DNA from: CAZXFA01 sp964640085
GTDB taxonomy: Bacteria; Actinomycetota; UBA4738; HRBIN12
Direction of reading: 5' to 3'
DNA: 64,000 bases
NCBI GenBank assembly: GCA_964640085.1
Contig: CAZXFA010000008.1
Coordinates: 1 to 64,000 of the forward strand
The position numbers were made by a program, and so were the translations under genes. The notes below the pieces were generated by a model, which was not told the DNA's origin, searched no databases, and was given only the letters and a program-made list of their open reading frames with translations. This document shows, in pieces, positions 42,265-50,177 of this stretch (positions within the stretch are counted from its first letter, which is position 1; the number at the start of each line of letters is the position of its first letter).

Positions 42265-42279
42265 CGACGGACATCCGAC

Positions 42280-42293
42280 GTGACGAACGTCAC
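42280..42293 (+). promoter_or_regulatory. Palindrome upstream of the MFS leader, candidate operator
   Basis: GTGACG-AA-CGTCAC is a perfect 6-2-6 inverted repeat. A second, overlapping pair CACACC/GGTGTG lies at 42291-42296 and 42306-42311. Both are 18-50 nt upstream of the -10 element, a place where a repressor or activator would act. Confidence 0.45.
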
Positions 42294-42328
42294 ACCTGGA
42301 GCCCTGGTGTGCAAGGGGTTCGCGCTGC

Positions 42329-42334
42329 TACACT
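42329..42334 (+). promoter_or_regulatory. -10 element (TACACT) of the leader peptide/MFS unit
   Basis: TACACT ends 9 nt before the ATG of a 22-codon frame, the same geometry as the gatC promoter. Confidence 0.55.
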
Positions 42335-42343
42335 CGGCCGGTC

Positions 42344-42409
42344 ATGAGGCGACTCCAGGTGATCGCGGGGAGCCGGAAGGGCTCGGTGCCCTTCCCGTTC
42401 ACGGCCTGA
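42344..42409 (+). CDS. Putative leaderless 21-residue leader peptide
   Basis: An ATG 9 nt after TACACT opens a 22-codon frame ending in TGA. The product is basic at the start (MRRLQVIAGSRKG) and Pro/Phe-rich at the end (SVPFPFTA). The second half of the frame contains a perfect 8-bp hairpin. This layout, a short peptide gene with a hairpin in it and another hairpin before a drug-exporter-type gene, resembles translational or transcriptional attenuators of resistance genes. No homolog is known to me. Confidence 0.45.
   Translation: MRRLQVIAGSRKGSVPFPFTA
42375..42395 (+). promoter_or_regulatory. Leader hairpin 1 (inside the leader peptide frame)
   Basis: GGAAGGGC-TCGGT-GCCCTTCC: 8-bp perfect stem, 5-nt loop. 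Confidence 0.6.
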
Positions 42410-42415
42410 CGGCCG

Positions 42416-42435
42416 CGCCCGCCGCCCGGCGGGCG
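42416..42435 (+). promoter_or_regulatory. Leader hairpin 2 (between leader peptide stop and MFS gene)
   Basis: CGCCCGCC-GCCC-GGCGGGCG: 8-bp perfect stem, 4-nt loop, starting 7 nt after the leader TGA and about 37 nt before the AGGAG site of the MFS gene. Confidence 0.6.
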
Positions 42436-42484
42436 ACCTCCCGATCGCCGTCGCTCGGTCCACCCCAAGCCCAGGAGTCGTCCG

Positions 42485-43747
42485 ATGAACACCCGCCAGA
42501 GCATCTCGACCCCCGCCAAGAGCGCCGTCCGGCGGCTGGCCGTGGCGCGCGTCGTGTCGATCACCGGCGGCGCCGCCGCCTACACCGCGCTGAACTACGA
42601 GATCTACGAGCGGACGGGGTCCGCGACGTGGGTCGCCGCCGCCCTGCTGCTCACGTTCGGCGTGATGGGGTTCCTCGGACCCGCCGCCGGCGTGCTCGGG
42701 GACCGGTTCGACCGCAAGAAGGTCCTGATCGCCTCCGACGTGGCGGGGGCGGGGGCCTTCGCGATGATGACCGTCGCGGAGGACCCCGCGTGGCTCCTCG
42801 TGTGGGCGTTCCTGTCGGCCGTCGCCGAGGCACCCTTCTGGTCCGCTTCGGAGGCGGCGATCCCCAACGTCGCGGGCCTCGAGCACCTGTCGTGGGCGAA
42901 CAGCCTGCTGAGCATCAGCCGGGCGGCCGGGATCACGCTCGGTCCCGCCGTGGGCGGTCTGCTCGTCGGCGCCGTCGGTTCGCGGGCGGTGTTCGCCTCG
43001 AACGCCGTGTCGTTCCTGATCTCGGCCGCGATCGTCTGGACGGTCCGGGCTCGCTTCAACGCGGATCGGCAGGAGGCCGACGACGACCGGGACGGTGGCC
43101 TGCGGGCCGGGTTCGCCTTCGTTCTCTCCGATCCGGTGCTGCGGACGCTGCTGGTCGCCTGGGTCGTCTTCATCACCGGGATGGGGATGTCGATGGTGGC
43201 AGACCTGCCGCTCGCCGAGGGGTTCGGGGTCGGCGCCTTCGGCTACGGCATGCTGATCACCGCCTGGGGCGGAGGCTCGACGCTCGGGTCGTACCTCGGC
43301 CGCTTCATGCGGCAGGGCGACGAGGGCACCTGGCTCGTGCTGGCGTGCGTGGTGATCTCGGCGATGGGCATCGCGATCGGACTCTCGCCCTGGTTCTGGT
43401 TGGTCGTGGTCCTGCTGTTCGTGTTCGGTCTCGCGGACGGGACCACCCTCGTGGCGGACCAGAATCTCCGGCAGCGACGGGCGCCGGACCGCGTTCGCAG
43501 CCGCGTCGCGGCGGCCTTCGTCGGCGTGCTGCACGCGCTCCTGGCGGTCAGCTACGTCGCCGCGGCGGTGGTGGTCCCGGCGATCGGGCCCAGGTGGACC
43601 TACGGCGTCGGCGGCATCACCGCCGGACTGGCGGTCTTCGTCCTGGTGCGGACCAGACGACACCTGCGGTCCTCGGAGCCCGAGGTCGCCACCGACCAGA
43701 CCGTGGCGCCGGAACCGCTCATCCCCGCGCTGGAGACCGCGCGGTGA
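42485..43747 (+). CDS. MFS exporter
   Basis: A 420-residue major facilitator with about twelve membrane helices. Motif A is clear (GVLGDRFDRKKVLIASD between helices 2 and 3) and the helix 5 region has LLSISRAAGITLGPAVGGLL, the signature of drug:H+ antiporter-like (MFS_3) exporters. A hydrophilic central loop (RFNADRQEADDDRDGG) separates the two halves, and the protein ends in a soluble acidic tail. Substrate unknown, probably a small lipophilic compound. ATG 42485 has AGGAG 7 nt upstream. The long structured leader implies inducible expression. Confidence 0.85.
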   Translation: MNTRQSISTPAKSAVRRLAVARVVSITGGAAAYTALNYEIYERTGSATWVAAALLLTFGVMGFLGPAAGVLGDRFDRKKVLIASDVAGAGAFAMMTVAEDPAWLLVWAFLSAVAEAPFWSASEAAIPNVAGLEHLSWANSLLSISRAAGITLGPAVGGLLVGAVGSRAVFASNAVSFLISAAIVWTVRARFNADRQEADDDRDGGLRAGFAFVLSDPVLRTLLVAWVVFITGMGMSMVADLPLAEGFGVGAFGYGMLITAWGGGSTLGSYLGRFMRQGDEGTWLVLACVVISAMGIAIGLSPWFWLVVVLLFVFGLADGTTLVADQNLRQRRAPDRVRSRVAAAFVGVLHALLAVSYVAAAVVVPAIGPRWTYGVGGITAGLAVFVLVRTRRHLRSSEPEVATDQTVAPEPLIPALETAR

Positions 43748-43778
43748 TCACCCCTCCGAGGGCCGCGATCCCGGTGAT

Positions 43779-43794
43779 TTGAACGACGGTTCAA
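43779..43794 (+). promoter_or_regulatory. TetR-type operator-like palindrome before the oxidoreductase/demethylase cluster
   Basis: TTGAAC-GACG-GTTCAA is a perfect 6-4-6 inverted repeat. TTGAAC could act as a -35 with a TTCGAT -10 18 nt later. TTGAAC-type arms are common in TetR-family operators, but no TetR gene is in the window. Confidence 0.5.
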
Positions 43795-43835
43795 GCCTGT
43801 GGTTCGATACCGGGACCTGGGTCCTGGGGGGCGCG

Positions 43836-45446
43836 GTGTCGACGAACGCCTACAACGCCATCGTGATCGGTGGAGGGCACAACGGCCTGGTGGCGGCGGC
43901 GTACCTGGCCAGGGCGGGCGCCCGCGTGATGCTCTGCGAGGCTCGCCACAAGACGGGCGGGGCGGCGGCGACCGACGAGCCGTGGCCGGAGCTGCCGGGG
44001 GTCAAGGTCACCACGCTCAGCTACGTGATGAGCCTGATGCCCGACACGATCATCCGGGATCTCCGGATGGAGGAGCACGGCTACCGGGTGCATCCGGTCG
44101 GCCCGTACGTCGTCCCTTTGCCCGACGGGCGGGTGATGGTCGAGTACGACGACCCCAAGGCGAACTTCGAGGAGTTCGCCAGGATCTCCAAGGTCGACGC
44201 CGGTGCGCTCGAGCGCTGGGACGCGTGGATCGCCGGTCTGTCGGCGGTGCTGGGACCCGTCCTGATGACCACGCCGCCCCAGATCGGATCGAAGCGTCCC
44301 GGCGATCTGTTCGAGCAGCTGCGTCTGGCGTGGCGGTTCCGAGGCCTGGACGTGCGGACCGTGGGCGAGGTCACGAGGCTCATGACGATGAGCGTCGCGG
44401 ACCTGCTGGACCGCTTCTTCGTCTCCGACGAGATCAAGGCCGCGATGTCGATCAACGGCCTGATCGGGACCTGGGCGGGCCCGTACGAGGCCGGCACGGG
44501 CTACGTGATGGCCCATCACTCGATCGGCGACGTCGGCGACGGGACGCTCGGCTCGTGGGGGGTCCCCGAGGGCGGGATGGGAGCCGTGGCGGCGGTCCTG
44601 GAGCGGAGCGCTCGGGCGTTCGGCGCCGAGATCCGAACGAACGCGCGCGTGGACCGGGTGCTGAGCCGCGGTGGCCGGGCCGAGGGCGTGGTCCTGGAGG
44701 GCGGCGAGGAGCTCCTCGCGCCGATCGTCGTCACGGCCTGCCACCCGCAGATCACGTTCCTCCGCCAGGTGGACCGGTCTGAGCTGCCGCCGGACTTCGT
44801 GCACGACATCGAGCACTGGTCGAGCCGTTCGGGGGTGGTGAAGGTCAACCTTGCGGTCTCCGAGCTCCCAACCCTGGCCGAGCGGCCCGGGTGGAGGGAC
44901 TACACGGGCGGGTTCGAGATCGCCCCCTCGCTCGCGCAGCTGGAGCGCGCGTTCGAGGAGGCGAGGCGTGGCGCGCCAGCTACCTATCCGTTCAGCGACG
45001 GGGTGATCCCCACGTCGCTGGATCCGTCGCTCGCGCCCGAGGGGGTCCACATCGTGTCGCTATTCACGCAGTGGGTGCCGCACACGTGGTCTACCGAGCC
45101 GCACCGCGAGGAGCTCGAGTCGTACGCCGACCGCGTGGTGCAGGCCTACGAGGACGTCGCGCCGGGCTTCAAGTCCTCGGTGATCGCCCGCCAGGTGATC
45201 GGTCCCTACGACATGGAGACCGAGTGGGGGCTGATCGGCGGCAACATCTTCCACGGGGAGCTGTCGGCCGATCAGCTCTTCCACATGCGGCCGGCCCCCG
45301 GGTACGCCGACTACCGGACGCCGATCGAGGGGCTCTATCAGTGTTCGAGCGCCACGCACGCTGGCGGCGGCGTCTGTGGGATCCCCGCCTACAACTGCGT
45401 GCGTGAGATCCGACGGGATCGCCGCAGGAGGAGAGGTCGTCGATGA
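43836..45446 (+). CDS. FAD-dependent oxidoreductase, phytoene-desaturase/PYROXD2-like
   Basis: A 536-residue flavoprotein. The dinucleotide motif NAIVIGGGHNGLVAAAYLARAGARVMLCEARHKTGGAA is at the N terminus (split here only by reading), and the C-terminal FAD motif is YQCSSATHAGGGVCGIPAYNCVREI. The middle has a substrate cap (GTWAGPYEAGTGYVMAHHSIGD) and the strand CHPQITFLRQVD. This group includes carotenoid desaturases and uncharacterised amine-oxidase-like enzymes; the sequence does not decide. GTG 43836 is preferred as the first start before the FAD motif. The following demethylase-like gene overlaps its stop (ATGA), so they are coupled. Confidence 0.85.
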   Translation: MSTNAYNAIVIGGGHNGLVAAAYLARAGARVMLCEARHKTGGAAATDEPWPELPGVKVTTLSYVMSLMPDTIIRDLRMEEHGYRVHPVGPYVVPLPDGRVMVEYDDPKANFEEFARISKVDAGALERWDAWIAGLSAVLGPVLMTTPPQIGSKRPGDLFEQLRLAWRFRGLDVRTVGEVTRLMTMSVADLLDRFFVSDEIKAAMSINGLIGTWAGPYEAGTGYVMAHHSIGDVGDGTLGSWGVPEGGMGAVAAVLERSARAFGAEIRTNARVDRVLSRGGRAEGVVLEGGEELLAPIVVTACHPQITFLRQVDRSELPPDFVHDIEHWSSRSGVVKVNLAVSELPTLAERPGWRDYTGGFEIAPSLAQLERAFEEARRGAPATYPFSDGVIPTSLDPSLAPEGVHIVSLFTQWVPHTWSTEPHREELESYADRVVQAYEDVAPGFKSSVIARQVIGPYDMETEWGLIGGNIFHGELSADQLFHMRPAPGYADYRTPIEGLYQCSSATHAGGGVCGIPAYNCVREIRRDRRRRRGRR

Positions 45447-46588
45447 AGGAACCGTACTCCTTCACGTTCTACACAGCGTCGTGGTACCGCCGGTCACCCT
45501 ACTGGCAGCGCACCGTCGAGGCCGGATGCACGAGCTGGGACCTGTACAACCACATGCTGATCCCGACCCTGTACGACGACGACGAGGCTGAGTACTGGCA
45601 CCTCCTCGAACACGTGACCCTGTGGGACGTGGCGGTCGAGCGCCAGGTCGAGATCACCGGCCCCGACGCGGCCCGGTTCACCCAGCTGCTCACCTGCCGG
45701 GACCTCTCGCGCTGCGAGGTGATGCAGTGCAAGTACGCGCCGATCATCGCGCCGCACGGCGGCATCGTGAACGACCCGATCCTGCTCCGGCTGGATGAGA
45801 ATCACTTCTGGCTCTCGCTCGCCGATTCCGACGCGCTCCTCTACTGCCTGGGCGTGCAGGCCTTCGCCGGTATGGACGTCTCGATCCGCGAGCCCGACGT
45901 CTCGCCCCTCCAGGTCCAGGGTCCCAAGAGCAAGGACCTGATCCGCGACCTGCTCGGGGAGGAGGTCGCCGGCTTGCGCTACTACCGGTGCTGGGAAGGT
46001 GACCTCGACGGGATCCCCCTCGTCGTGAGCCGCACCGGGTGGACGGGGGAGGTGGGCTTCGAGCTCTACCTGCGTGACGGCTCCCGCGGGATCGACCTCT
46101 GGGACCGCGTGATGGCGGCCGGTCACCCGTACCAGATCCGCGCGATCGCCCCGAGCGATCAACGGCGCCTGGAGGCCGGGATCTTCAACTACGGGAACGA
46201 CATGACGATCGAGGACACGCCGCTCCACGTGACCGGGATGGAGCGCCTGGTCGAGCTCTCCGCCGACTTCATCGGGAGGCCCGCGTTGGAGCGGGTAGCG
46301 GCGGCGGGGGTGGACCGCAAGCTCGTGGGGGTTCGGATCGGCGGCGAGCCGTTCCACCTGTGGCTGGAGGAGTTCTGGCCGGTGCGACGGGAGGGGGCCT
46401 CGGTGGGGCGGCTCGTGAGCGCCTCGCACTCGTTCCGTCTGAAGGAGAACATCGGGTACGCGTGGGTGCCGATCGAACTGGCCGAGCCCGGGACGCGGCT
46501 CGAGGCGATCTCGCCCGACGGGCCGATGCCCGCCGTCGTGACGGCGCTTCCGTTCTTGGACCCTGAGAAGCAGATCCCGAAGGGGTGA
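45443..46588 (+). CDS. DmdA/GcvT-like tetrahydrofolate-dependent demethylase, copy 1
   Basis: A 381-residue aminomethyltransferase-fold protein closer in pattern to dimethylsulfoniopropionate demethylase DmdA than to GcvT: WDVAVERQVEITGPDAARF, the run CRDLSRCEVMQCKYAPI, NDPILLRLDENHFWLSLADSD, and EPDVSPLQVQGPKSKDL. The C-terminal barrel has ENIGYAWVPIEL. Such enzymes move a methyl group from a methylated S, N or O compound to THF. Substrate unknown; a coupled FAD oxidoreductase and a close paralog (47214-48368) suggest a multi-step demethylation. ATG 45443 overlaps the previous stop and has AGGAGGAGAGG upstream. Confidence 0.85.
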   Translation: MKEPYSFTFYTASWYRRSPYWQRTVEAGCTSWDLYNHMLIPTLYDDDEAEYWHLLEHVTLWDVAVERQVEITGPDAARFTQLLTCRDLSRCEVMQCKYAPIIAPHGGIVNDPILLRLDENHFWLSLADSDALLYCLGVQAFAGMDVSIREPDVSPLQVQGPKSKDLIRDLLGEEVAGLRYYRCWEGDLDGIPLVVSRTGWTGEVGFELYLRDGSRGIDLWDRVMAAGHPYQIRAIAPSDQRRLEAGIFNYGNDMTIEDTPLHVTGMERLVELSADFIGRPALERVAAAGVDRKLVGVRIGGEPFHLWLEEFWPVRREGASVGRLVSASHSFRLKENIGYAWVPIELAEPGTRLEAISPDGPMPAVVTALPFLDPEKQIPKG

Positions 46589-46631
46589 CCGCCGTTTGGA
46601 GCCGGCCGCCCAGTGGGGCCATCATGGGAGC

Positions 46632-47174
46632 GTGGAGAGGCTCGGCGGACACCTGTTGATCGCGGGTCCGCGTCTGTGGGACCCCAACTTCCGTCGCTCG
46701 GTGGTGCTGATCGGCCACCACGATGAGGACGGGGCCGTCGGCGTGGTGCTGAACCGGGTGACCGAGGTGGCCGTCCTGGAGGCCGCCCCCCCGCTCGCCC
46801 CGCTCGTCGAGCCCGGCGAGCGGGTCTTCATCGGCGGTCCTGTCCAGCCGCAAGCGGCCGTGGTGGTGGCGGACTTCGAGCACCCCGAGCACGCCGAGGT
46901 GCTGGCCCTCGGGTCGATCGGGTTCCTGCCCGAGGAGGTCGACCCGGAGCGGATCGGCGGGCTGCGGCGGGCGCGGGTTTTCGCGGGGTACGCGGGCTGG
47001 GGCGCCGGGCAGCTCGAACGCGAGCTCGAGGAGGAGTCGTGGGTCGTCGAGCCCGCCCGCCCCGACGACGTCTTCACGCCCGAGCCCGAACACCTGTGGA
47101 GCGAGGTCCTGCGACGCAAGGGCCGGGGGTTCGACCTCCTGCGCCTGATGCCGATGGACCCCTCCTGGAACTAG
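46632..47174 (+). CDS. YqgE/AlgH family protein (UPF0301)
   Basis: A 180-residue protein of the UPF0301 family: GGHLLIAGPRLWDPNFRRSVV, DEDGAVGVVLNR, VFIGGPVQPQAAVVV, and FAGYAGWGAGQLERELEEESW are all family blocks. Function is unsettled; some members affect transcription (AlgH) or pyrimidine-nucleotide stress. GTG 46632 is preferred over the TTG at 46596 because homologs begin at 'L-G-x-L-L-I-A' and a CATCAT sequence stands 6 nt upstream, in line with other leaderless starts here. It lies between the two demethylase paralogs. Confidence 0.88.
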   Translation: MERLGGHLLIAGPRLWDPNFRRSVVLIGHHDEDGAVGVVLNRVTEVAVLEAAPPLAPLVEPGERVFIGGPVQPQAAVVVADFEHPEHAEVLALGSIGFLPEEVDPERIGGLRRARVFAGYAGWGAGQLERELEEESWVVEPARPDDVFTPEPEHLWSEVLRRKGRGFDLLRLMPMDPSWN

Positions 47175-47178
47175 GCGC

Positions 47179-47184
47179 TAGGCT
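47179..47184 (+). promoter_or_regulatory. Candidate -10 element (TAGGCT) of demethylase copy 2
   Basis: TAGGCT lies 29 nt before the GTG at 47214; the leader includes a CAGGAGG ribosome site. Confidence 0.5.
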
Positions 47185-47213
47185 CCGGGGCGCCTGCCGC
47201 CAGGAGGCCGACC

Positions 47214-48368
47214 GTGTCCGAGACCTTCACCTTCTACGTCCAGCCCTGGTACCGCACGTCTCCCTACCACGAGGCGGCGAAGCGGCACGGGTGCCGGAGC
47301 TGGGGCGTGTACAACCACATGCTGCTGCCGACCCTGTACGAGGACCCCGTGACCGAGTACTGGGCGCTCCTGAACGACGTCACGTTGTGGGACGTGGCGG
47401 TCGAGCGGATCCTCCAGATCACCGGGCCCGACGCCCTCGCGTTCACGGACCTGCTGACCTGCCGGGACCTGTCCGCCTGCGGGGTGGGGGAGTGCCGGTA
47501 CGCGATCCTCACCTCGCGGCGCGGGGGGATCGTGAACGACCCCGTGCTGCTCCGGCTCGGGGAGGACCGGTTCTGGCTCGCGCTGGCGGACTCGGACGCC
47601 TTCCTCTACGCGAAGGGTGTGGCCGCCTTCGCCGGCCTGGAGGTGGACATCGACGAGCCCGACGTCTCACCTCTGCAGGTCCAGGGTCCCAGGAGCACGG
47701 ACGTCATCCGGGACCTGTTCGGCGACGAGGTCGCCGGCCTCCGCTACTACCGGTGCTGGGAGGGCGACCTGGGTGGGATCCCGGTCGTGGTGAGCCGCAC
47801 GGGCTGGACCGGCGAGGTCGGGTACGAGATCTACCTGGAGGACGGCTCCCGCGGCGACGACCTGTTCGAGCAGGTGTTCGCGGCCGGCGAGCCCTACGGG
47901 ATGCGGGTGACCGCCCCCTCCGAGGCACGCCGGATCGAGGCCGGCATCTTCAACTTCGGCTCGGACATCTGGTACCACGACACCCCGTTCCACGTGACGG
48001 GGCTCGAGCGGTACGTCGAGCTCGACCGGGGCCCCGGATTCATCGGGGAGCAGGCGCTGCGCGCGATCGCGGAGGGGAACCTGATCGACCGCAAGCTCGT
48101 GGGGATCGAGATGGGTGGCGAGCCGATGACCGGGGAGGGCGCGCTCAGCCGTCCCTGGACGATGGTGAATGGTGAGGCCGCCCTGGGGCGCGTGACCGCG
48201 GGCGCCTGGTCTCCCCGGCTGGAGCGGAACATCGGGTACGCCTGGGTCCCGATCCGCTGGGAGGAGCCGGGGTCGTCCTTCGAGGCCCTGTCCCCCGCCG
48301 GTCGGATCCCGGTGACGGTCGCGCCGCTGCCGTTCGTCGACCCCGACAAGCGGATCCCGAGGGGTTGA
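47214..48368 (+). CDS. DmdA/GcvT-like tetrahydrofolate-dependent demethylase, copy 2
   Basis: A 384-residue paralog of the protein at 45443-46588. Long stretches are shared, for example LWDVAVER, LLTCRDLS, EPDVSPLQVQGP, EVAGLRYYRCWEGDL, and VVSRTGWTGEVG. It differs most in the first 40 residues and in the C-terminal barrel (PMTGEGALSRPWTMVNGEAAL against PFHLWLEEFWPVRREGASV), so the two may act on different methyl donors. GTG 47214 has AGGAGG 9 nt upstream and its own -10 element, so it can be made apart from copy 1. A methyltransferase gene follows after 3 nt. Confidence 0.85.
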   Translation: MSETFTFYVQPWYRTSPYHEAAKRHGCRSWGVYNHMLLPTLYEDPVTEYWALLNDVTLWDVAVERILQITGPDALAFTDLLTCRDLSACGVGECRYAILTSRRGGIVNDPVLLRLGEDRFWLALADSDAFLYAKGVAAFAGLEVDIDEPDVSPLQVQGPRSTDVIRDLFGDEVAGLRYYRCWEGDLGGIPVVVSRTGWTGEVGYEIYLEDGSRGDDLFEQVFAAGEPYGMRVTAPSEARRIEAGIFNFGSDIWYHDTPFHVTGLERYVELDRGPGFIGEQALRAIAEGNLIDRKLVGIEMGGEPMTGEGALSRPWTMVNGEAALGRVTAGAWSPRLERNIGYAWVPIRWEEPGSSFEALSPAGRIPVTVAPLPFVDPDKRIPRG

Positions 48369-48371
48369 GGC

Positions 48372-49160
48372 GTGGGCGAGGGCGAGGGCGAGAGCATCGC
48401 GTTCGACCGGGCGGCGGACATCTACGACGAGACCAGGGCCATCAGCCCGGAGGCGATGGAGCGCAACCTCCGCCTCCTGTCGTCCGAGCTCCGCGACCGT
48501 GGTCGGGTCCTCGAGGTGGGCGTCGGCACGGGCCTGCTCGCGCTTCCGCTCCACGGGGCCGGCCTCGAGCTCGTGGGGGTGGATCTCTCCCGACCGATGC
48601 TGGCGAAGCTGCTCGCGAAGGTCGGCGACCGCCCGCCGTTCCCGATCGTGATGGGCGACGGGACGCGGATGCCGTTCGCTGACGCTGCGTTCGGGGCCGC
48701 CTACCTCCGATGGGTCCTCCACCTGGTGCAGGACTGGCGCGGGGTGCTGGCCGAGGTGGTGCGCGTGGTCCGGCCGGGGGGCGTGTTCCTGGCCAACCTC
48801 GGCGCGTACGGCGGTCCGCGCGAGGAGATCCGCACCCGCTTCGCCGAGCTCTCCGGGATGTCGGTCGAGCCGGTGGGGCTCGGGTGGGGCGACTTCGATC
48901 CGTTGGACGCGGCGATGGGCGCCTACGGCGCGTCTGCGCGTGAGCTCCCGCCGGTCCGGGAGGGCAGCGACGAACCTCTGGCGGCGTTCCTTCAGGGGAT
49001 CGAGGCGGGTCGGTACTCCTGGACCTGGGGCGTGCCCGAGACGATCAGGCTGCTCACCGTCGCCGAGCTGCGGGGATGGGCCGAGGAGCGGTTCGGCGGA
49101 CTCGAGGAGCGTCGCCCGTTCGAGCACGCCACGCGCTGGCGCGCCTACGACCTGGCGTGA
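48372..49160 (+). CDS. Class I SAM-dependent methyltransferase
   Basis: A 262-residue methyltransferase of the UbiE/MenG-like superfamily. It begins IAFDRAADIYDETRAISPEAME, with motif I LEVGVGTGLLALPLHGAG, motif post-I VGVDLSRPMLAKLLAK, motif II PFADAAFGAAYLRWVLHLVQDW and VRPGGVFLANLGAYG. The C-terminal 100 residues form the variable acceptor cap. Substrate unknown. GTG 48372 is 3 nt after demethylase copy 2, so it probably shares that transcript; a methyl donor/acceptor link to the demethylases is possible but not shown. A hairpin ends the unit. Confidence 0.86.
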   Translation: MGEGEGESIAFDRAADIYDETRAISPEAMERNLRLLSSELRDRGRVLEVGVGTGLLALPLHGAGLELVGVDLSRPMLAKLLAKVGDRPPFPIVMGDGTRMPFADAAFGAAYLRWVLHLVQDWRGVLAEVVRVVRPGGVFLANLGAYGGPREEIRTRFAELSGMSVEPVGLGWGDFDPLDAAMGAYGASARELPPVREGSDEPLAAFLQGIEAGRYSWTWGVPETIRLLTVAELRGWAEERFGGLEERRPFEHATRWRAYDLA

Positions 49161-49167
49161 TGGTGGC

Positions 49168-49185
49168 GGGGGCCACCCGGCCCCC
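49168..49185 (+). terminator. Hairpin after the methyltransferase gene
   Basis: GGGGGCC and GGCCCCC pair across ACCC, 7 nt after the stop. No U-tract. Confidence 0.5.
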
Positions 49186-49195
49186 GGGCTCCGGG

Positions 49196-49201
49196 TATCC
49201 T
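49196..49201 (+). promoter_or_regulatory. Candidate -10 element (TATCCT) of ilvE-pepN
   Basis: TATCCT lies 49 nt before ilvE; the leader carries an AGGGAGG ribosome site. Confidence 0.45.
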
Positions 49202-49250
49202 TCCCACGAGCCGCCCGGGCGACCGGGCGACATCCGGACAGGGAGGCCCG

Positions 49251-50177
49251 ATGCCGATCGCCGAGGTCGAGAAGATCTGGATGGACGGCGAGCTCGTGGA
49301 CTGGCACGAGGCCAAGGTCCACGTCCTCAGCCACGCCCTGCACTACGGGAGCGGGGTCTTCGAGGGCATCCGGGCCTACGAGACGGCGCGGGGCCCGGCC
49401 GTGTGGCACCTCGATGAGCACCTGAAGCGCTTGTTCCGCTCGGCGAAGCTCTACCACATGGAGATCCCCTACTCGCTGGAGGCGTTGACGGAGGCCACGA
49501 AGGACGTGATCCGCGCCAACGGGCTCGACGCCTGCTACATCCGGCCCGTGGCGATGCGCGGGTACGGCGAGATGGGTGTGAACCCGTTGAACGCCCCGGT
49601 CAACGTGTTCATCGCCGTGTGGCCATGGGGAACGTACCTGGGAGAGGAGGCGCTCGAGCAGGGCGTTCGGATCAAGATCTCGAGCTGGCGGCGCAACTCG
49701 CAGAACTCGCTCCCGCCCGCCGCCAAGGCGACCGGCCAGTACATCAACAGCGTGCTCGCCAAGGTGGAGAGCCTGAAGGCGGGGTACGACGAGGCGATCA
49801 TGCTGAACGAGGCGGGGCAGATCACCGACGGTTCGGGCGAGAACGTCTTCGTCGTGCGCGACGGCGCCCTCACCACCCCCCCGATCCAGGCCGGCTGTCT
49901 GGATGGGATCACCCGCGCCACCGTGATGTCGCTCGCCGGCGATCTGGGCTACGAGGTCCGGGAGGACCACCTGGTCCGGACCGACCTGTACAACGCGGAC
50001 GAGGCGTTCTTCACGGGCACGGCCGCTGAGATCACCCCGATCCGCGAGGTGGACGACCGCATGGTCGGTGAGGGACACCGCGGTCCGATCACGAAGGAGC
50101 TCCAGGGCGCGTTCTTCGCCGCCACCAAGGGCGAGAACGAGAAGTACGCGCACTGGCTCACGTACATGGACGCGTGA
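49251..50177 (+). CDS. ilvE: Branched-chain amino acid aminotransferase
   Basis: A 308-residue fold-type IV PLP aminotransferase that interconverts Leu, Ile and Val with their 2-keto acids. Motifs: KIWMDGELVDWHEAKVHVLSH, ALHYGSGVFEGIRAYET, the Schiff-base lysine K159 in AAKATGQYINSVLAK (same number as in the E. coli enzyme), EAIMLNEAGQITDGSGENVF and the second loop FFTGTAAEITPI. ATG 49251 has GGGAGG 6 nt upstream. The aminopeptidase start overlaps its stop. With the transporter downstream it fits amino acid use. Confidence 0.95.
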   Translation: MPIAEVEKIWMDGELVDWHEAKVHVLSHALHYGSGVFEGIRAYETARGPAVWHLDEHLKRLFRSAKLYHMEIPYSLEALTEATKDVIRANGLDACYIRPVAMRGYGEMGVNPLNAPVNVFIAVWPWGTYLGEEALEQGVRIKISSWRRNSQNSLPPAAKATGQYINSVLAKVESLKAGYDEAIMLNEAGQITDGSGENVFVVRDGALTTPPIQAGCLDGITRATVMSLAGDLGYEVREDHLVRTDLYNADEAFFTGTAAEITPIREVDDRMVGEGHRGPITKELQGAFFAATKGENEKYAHWLTYMDA

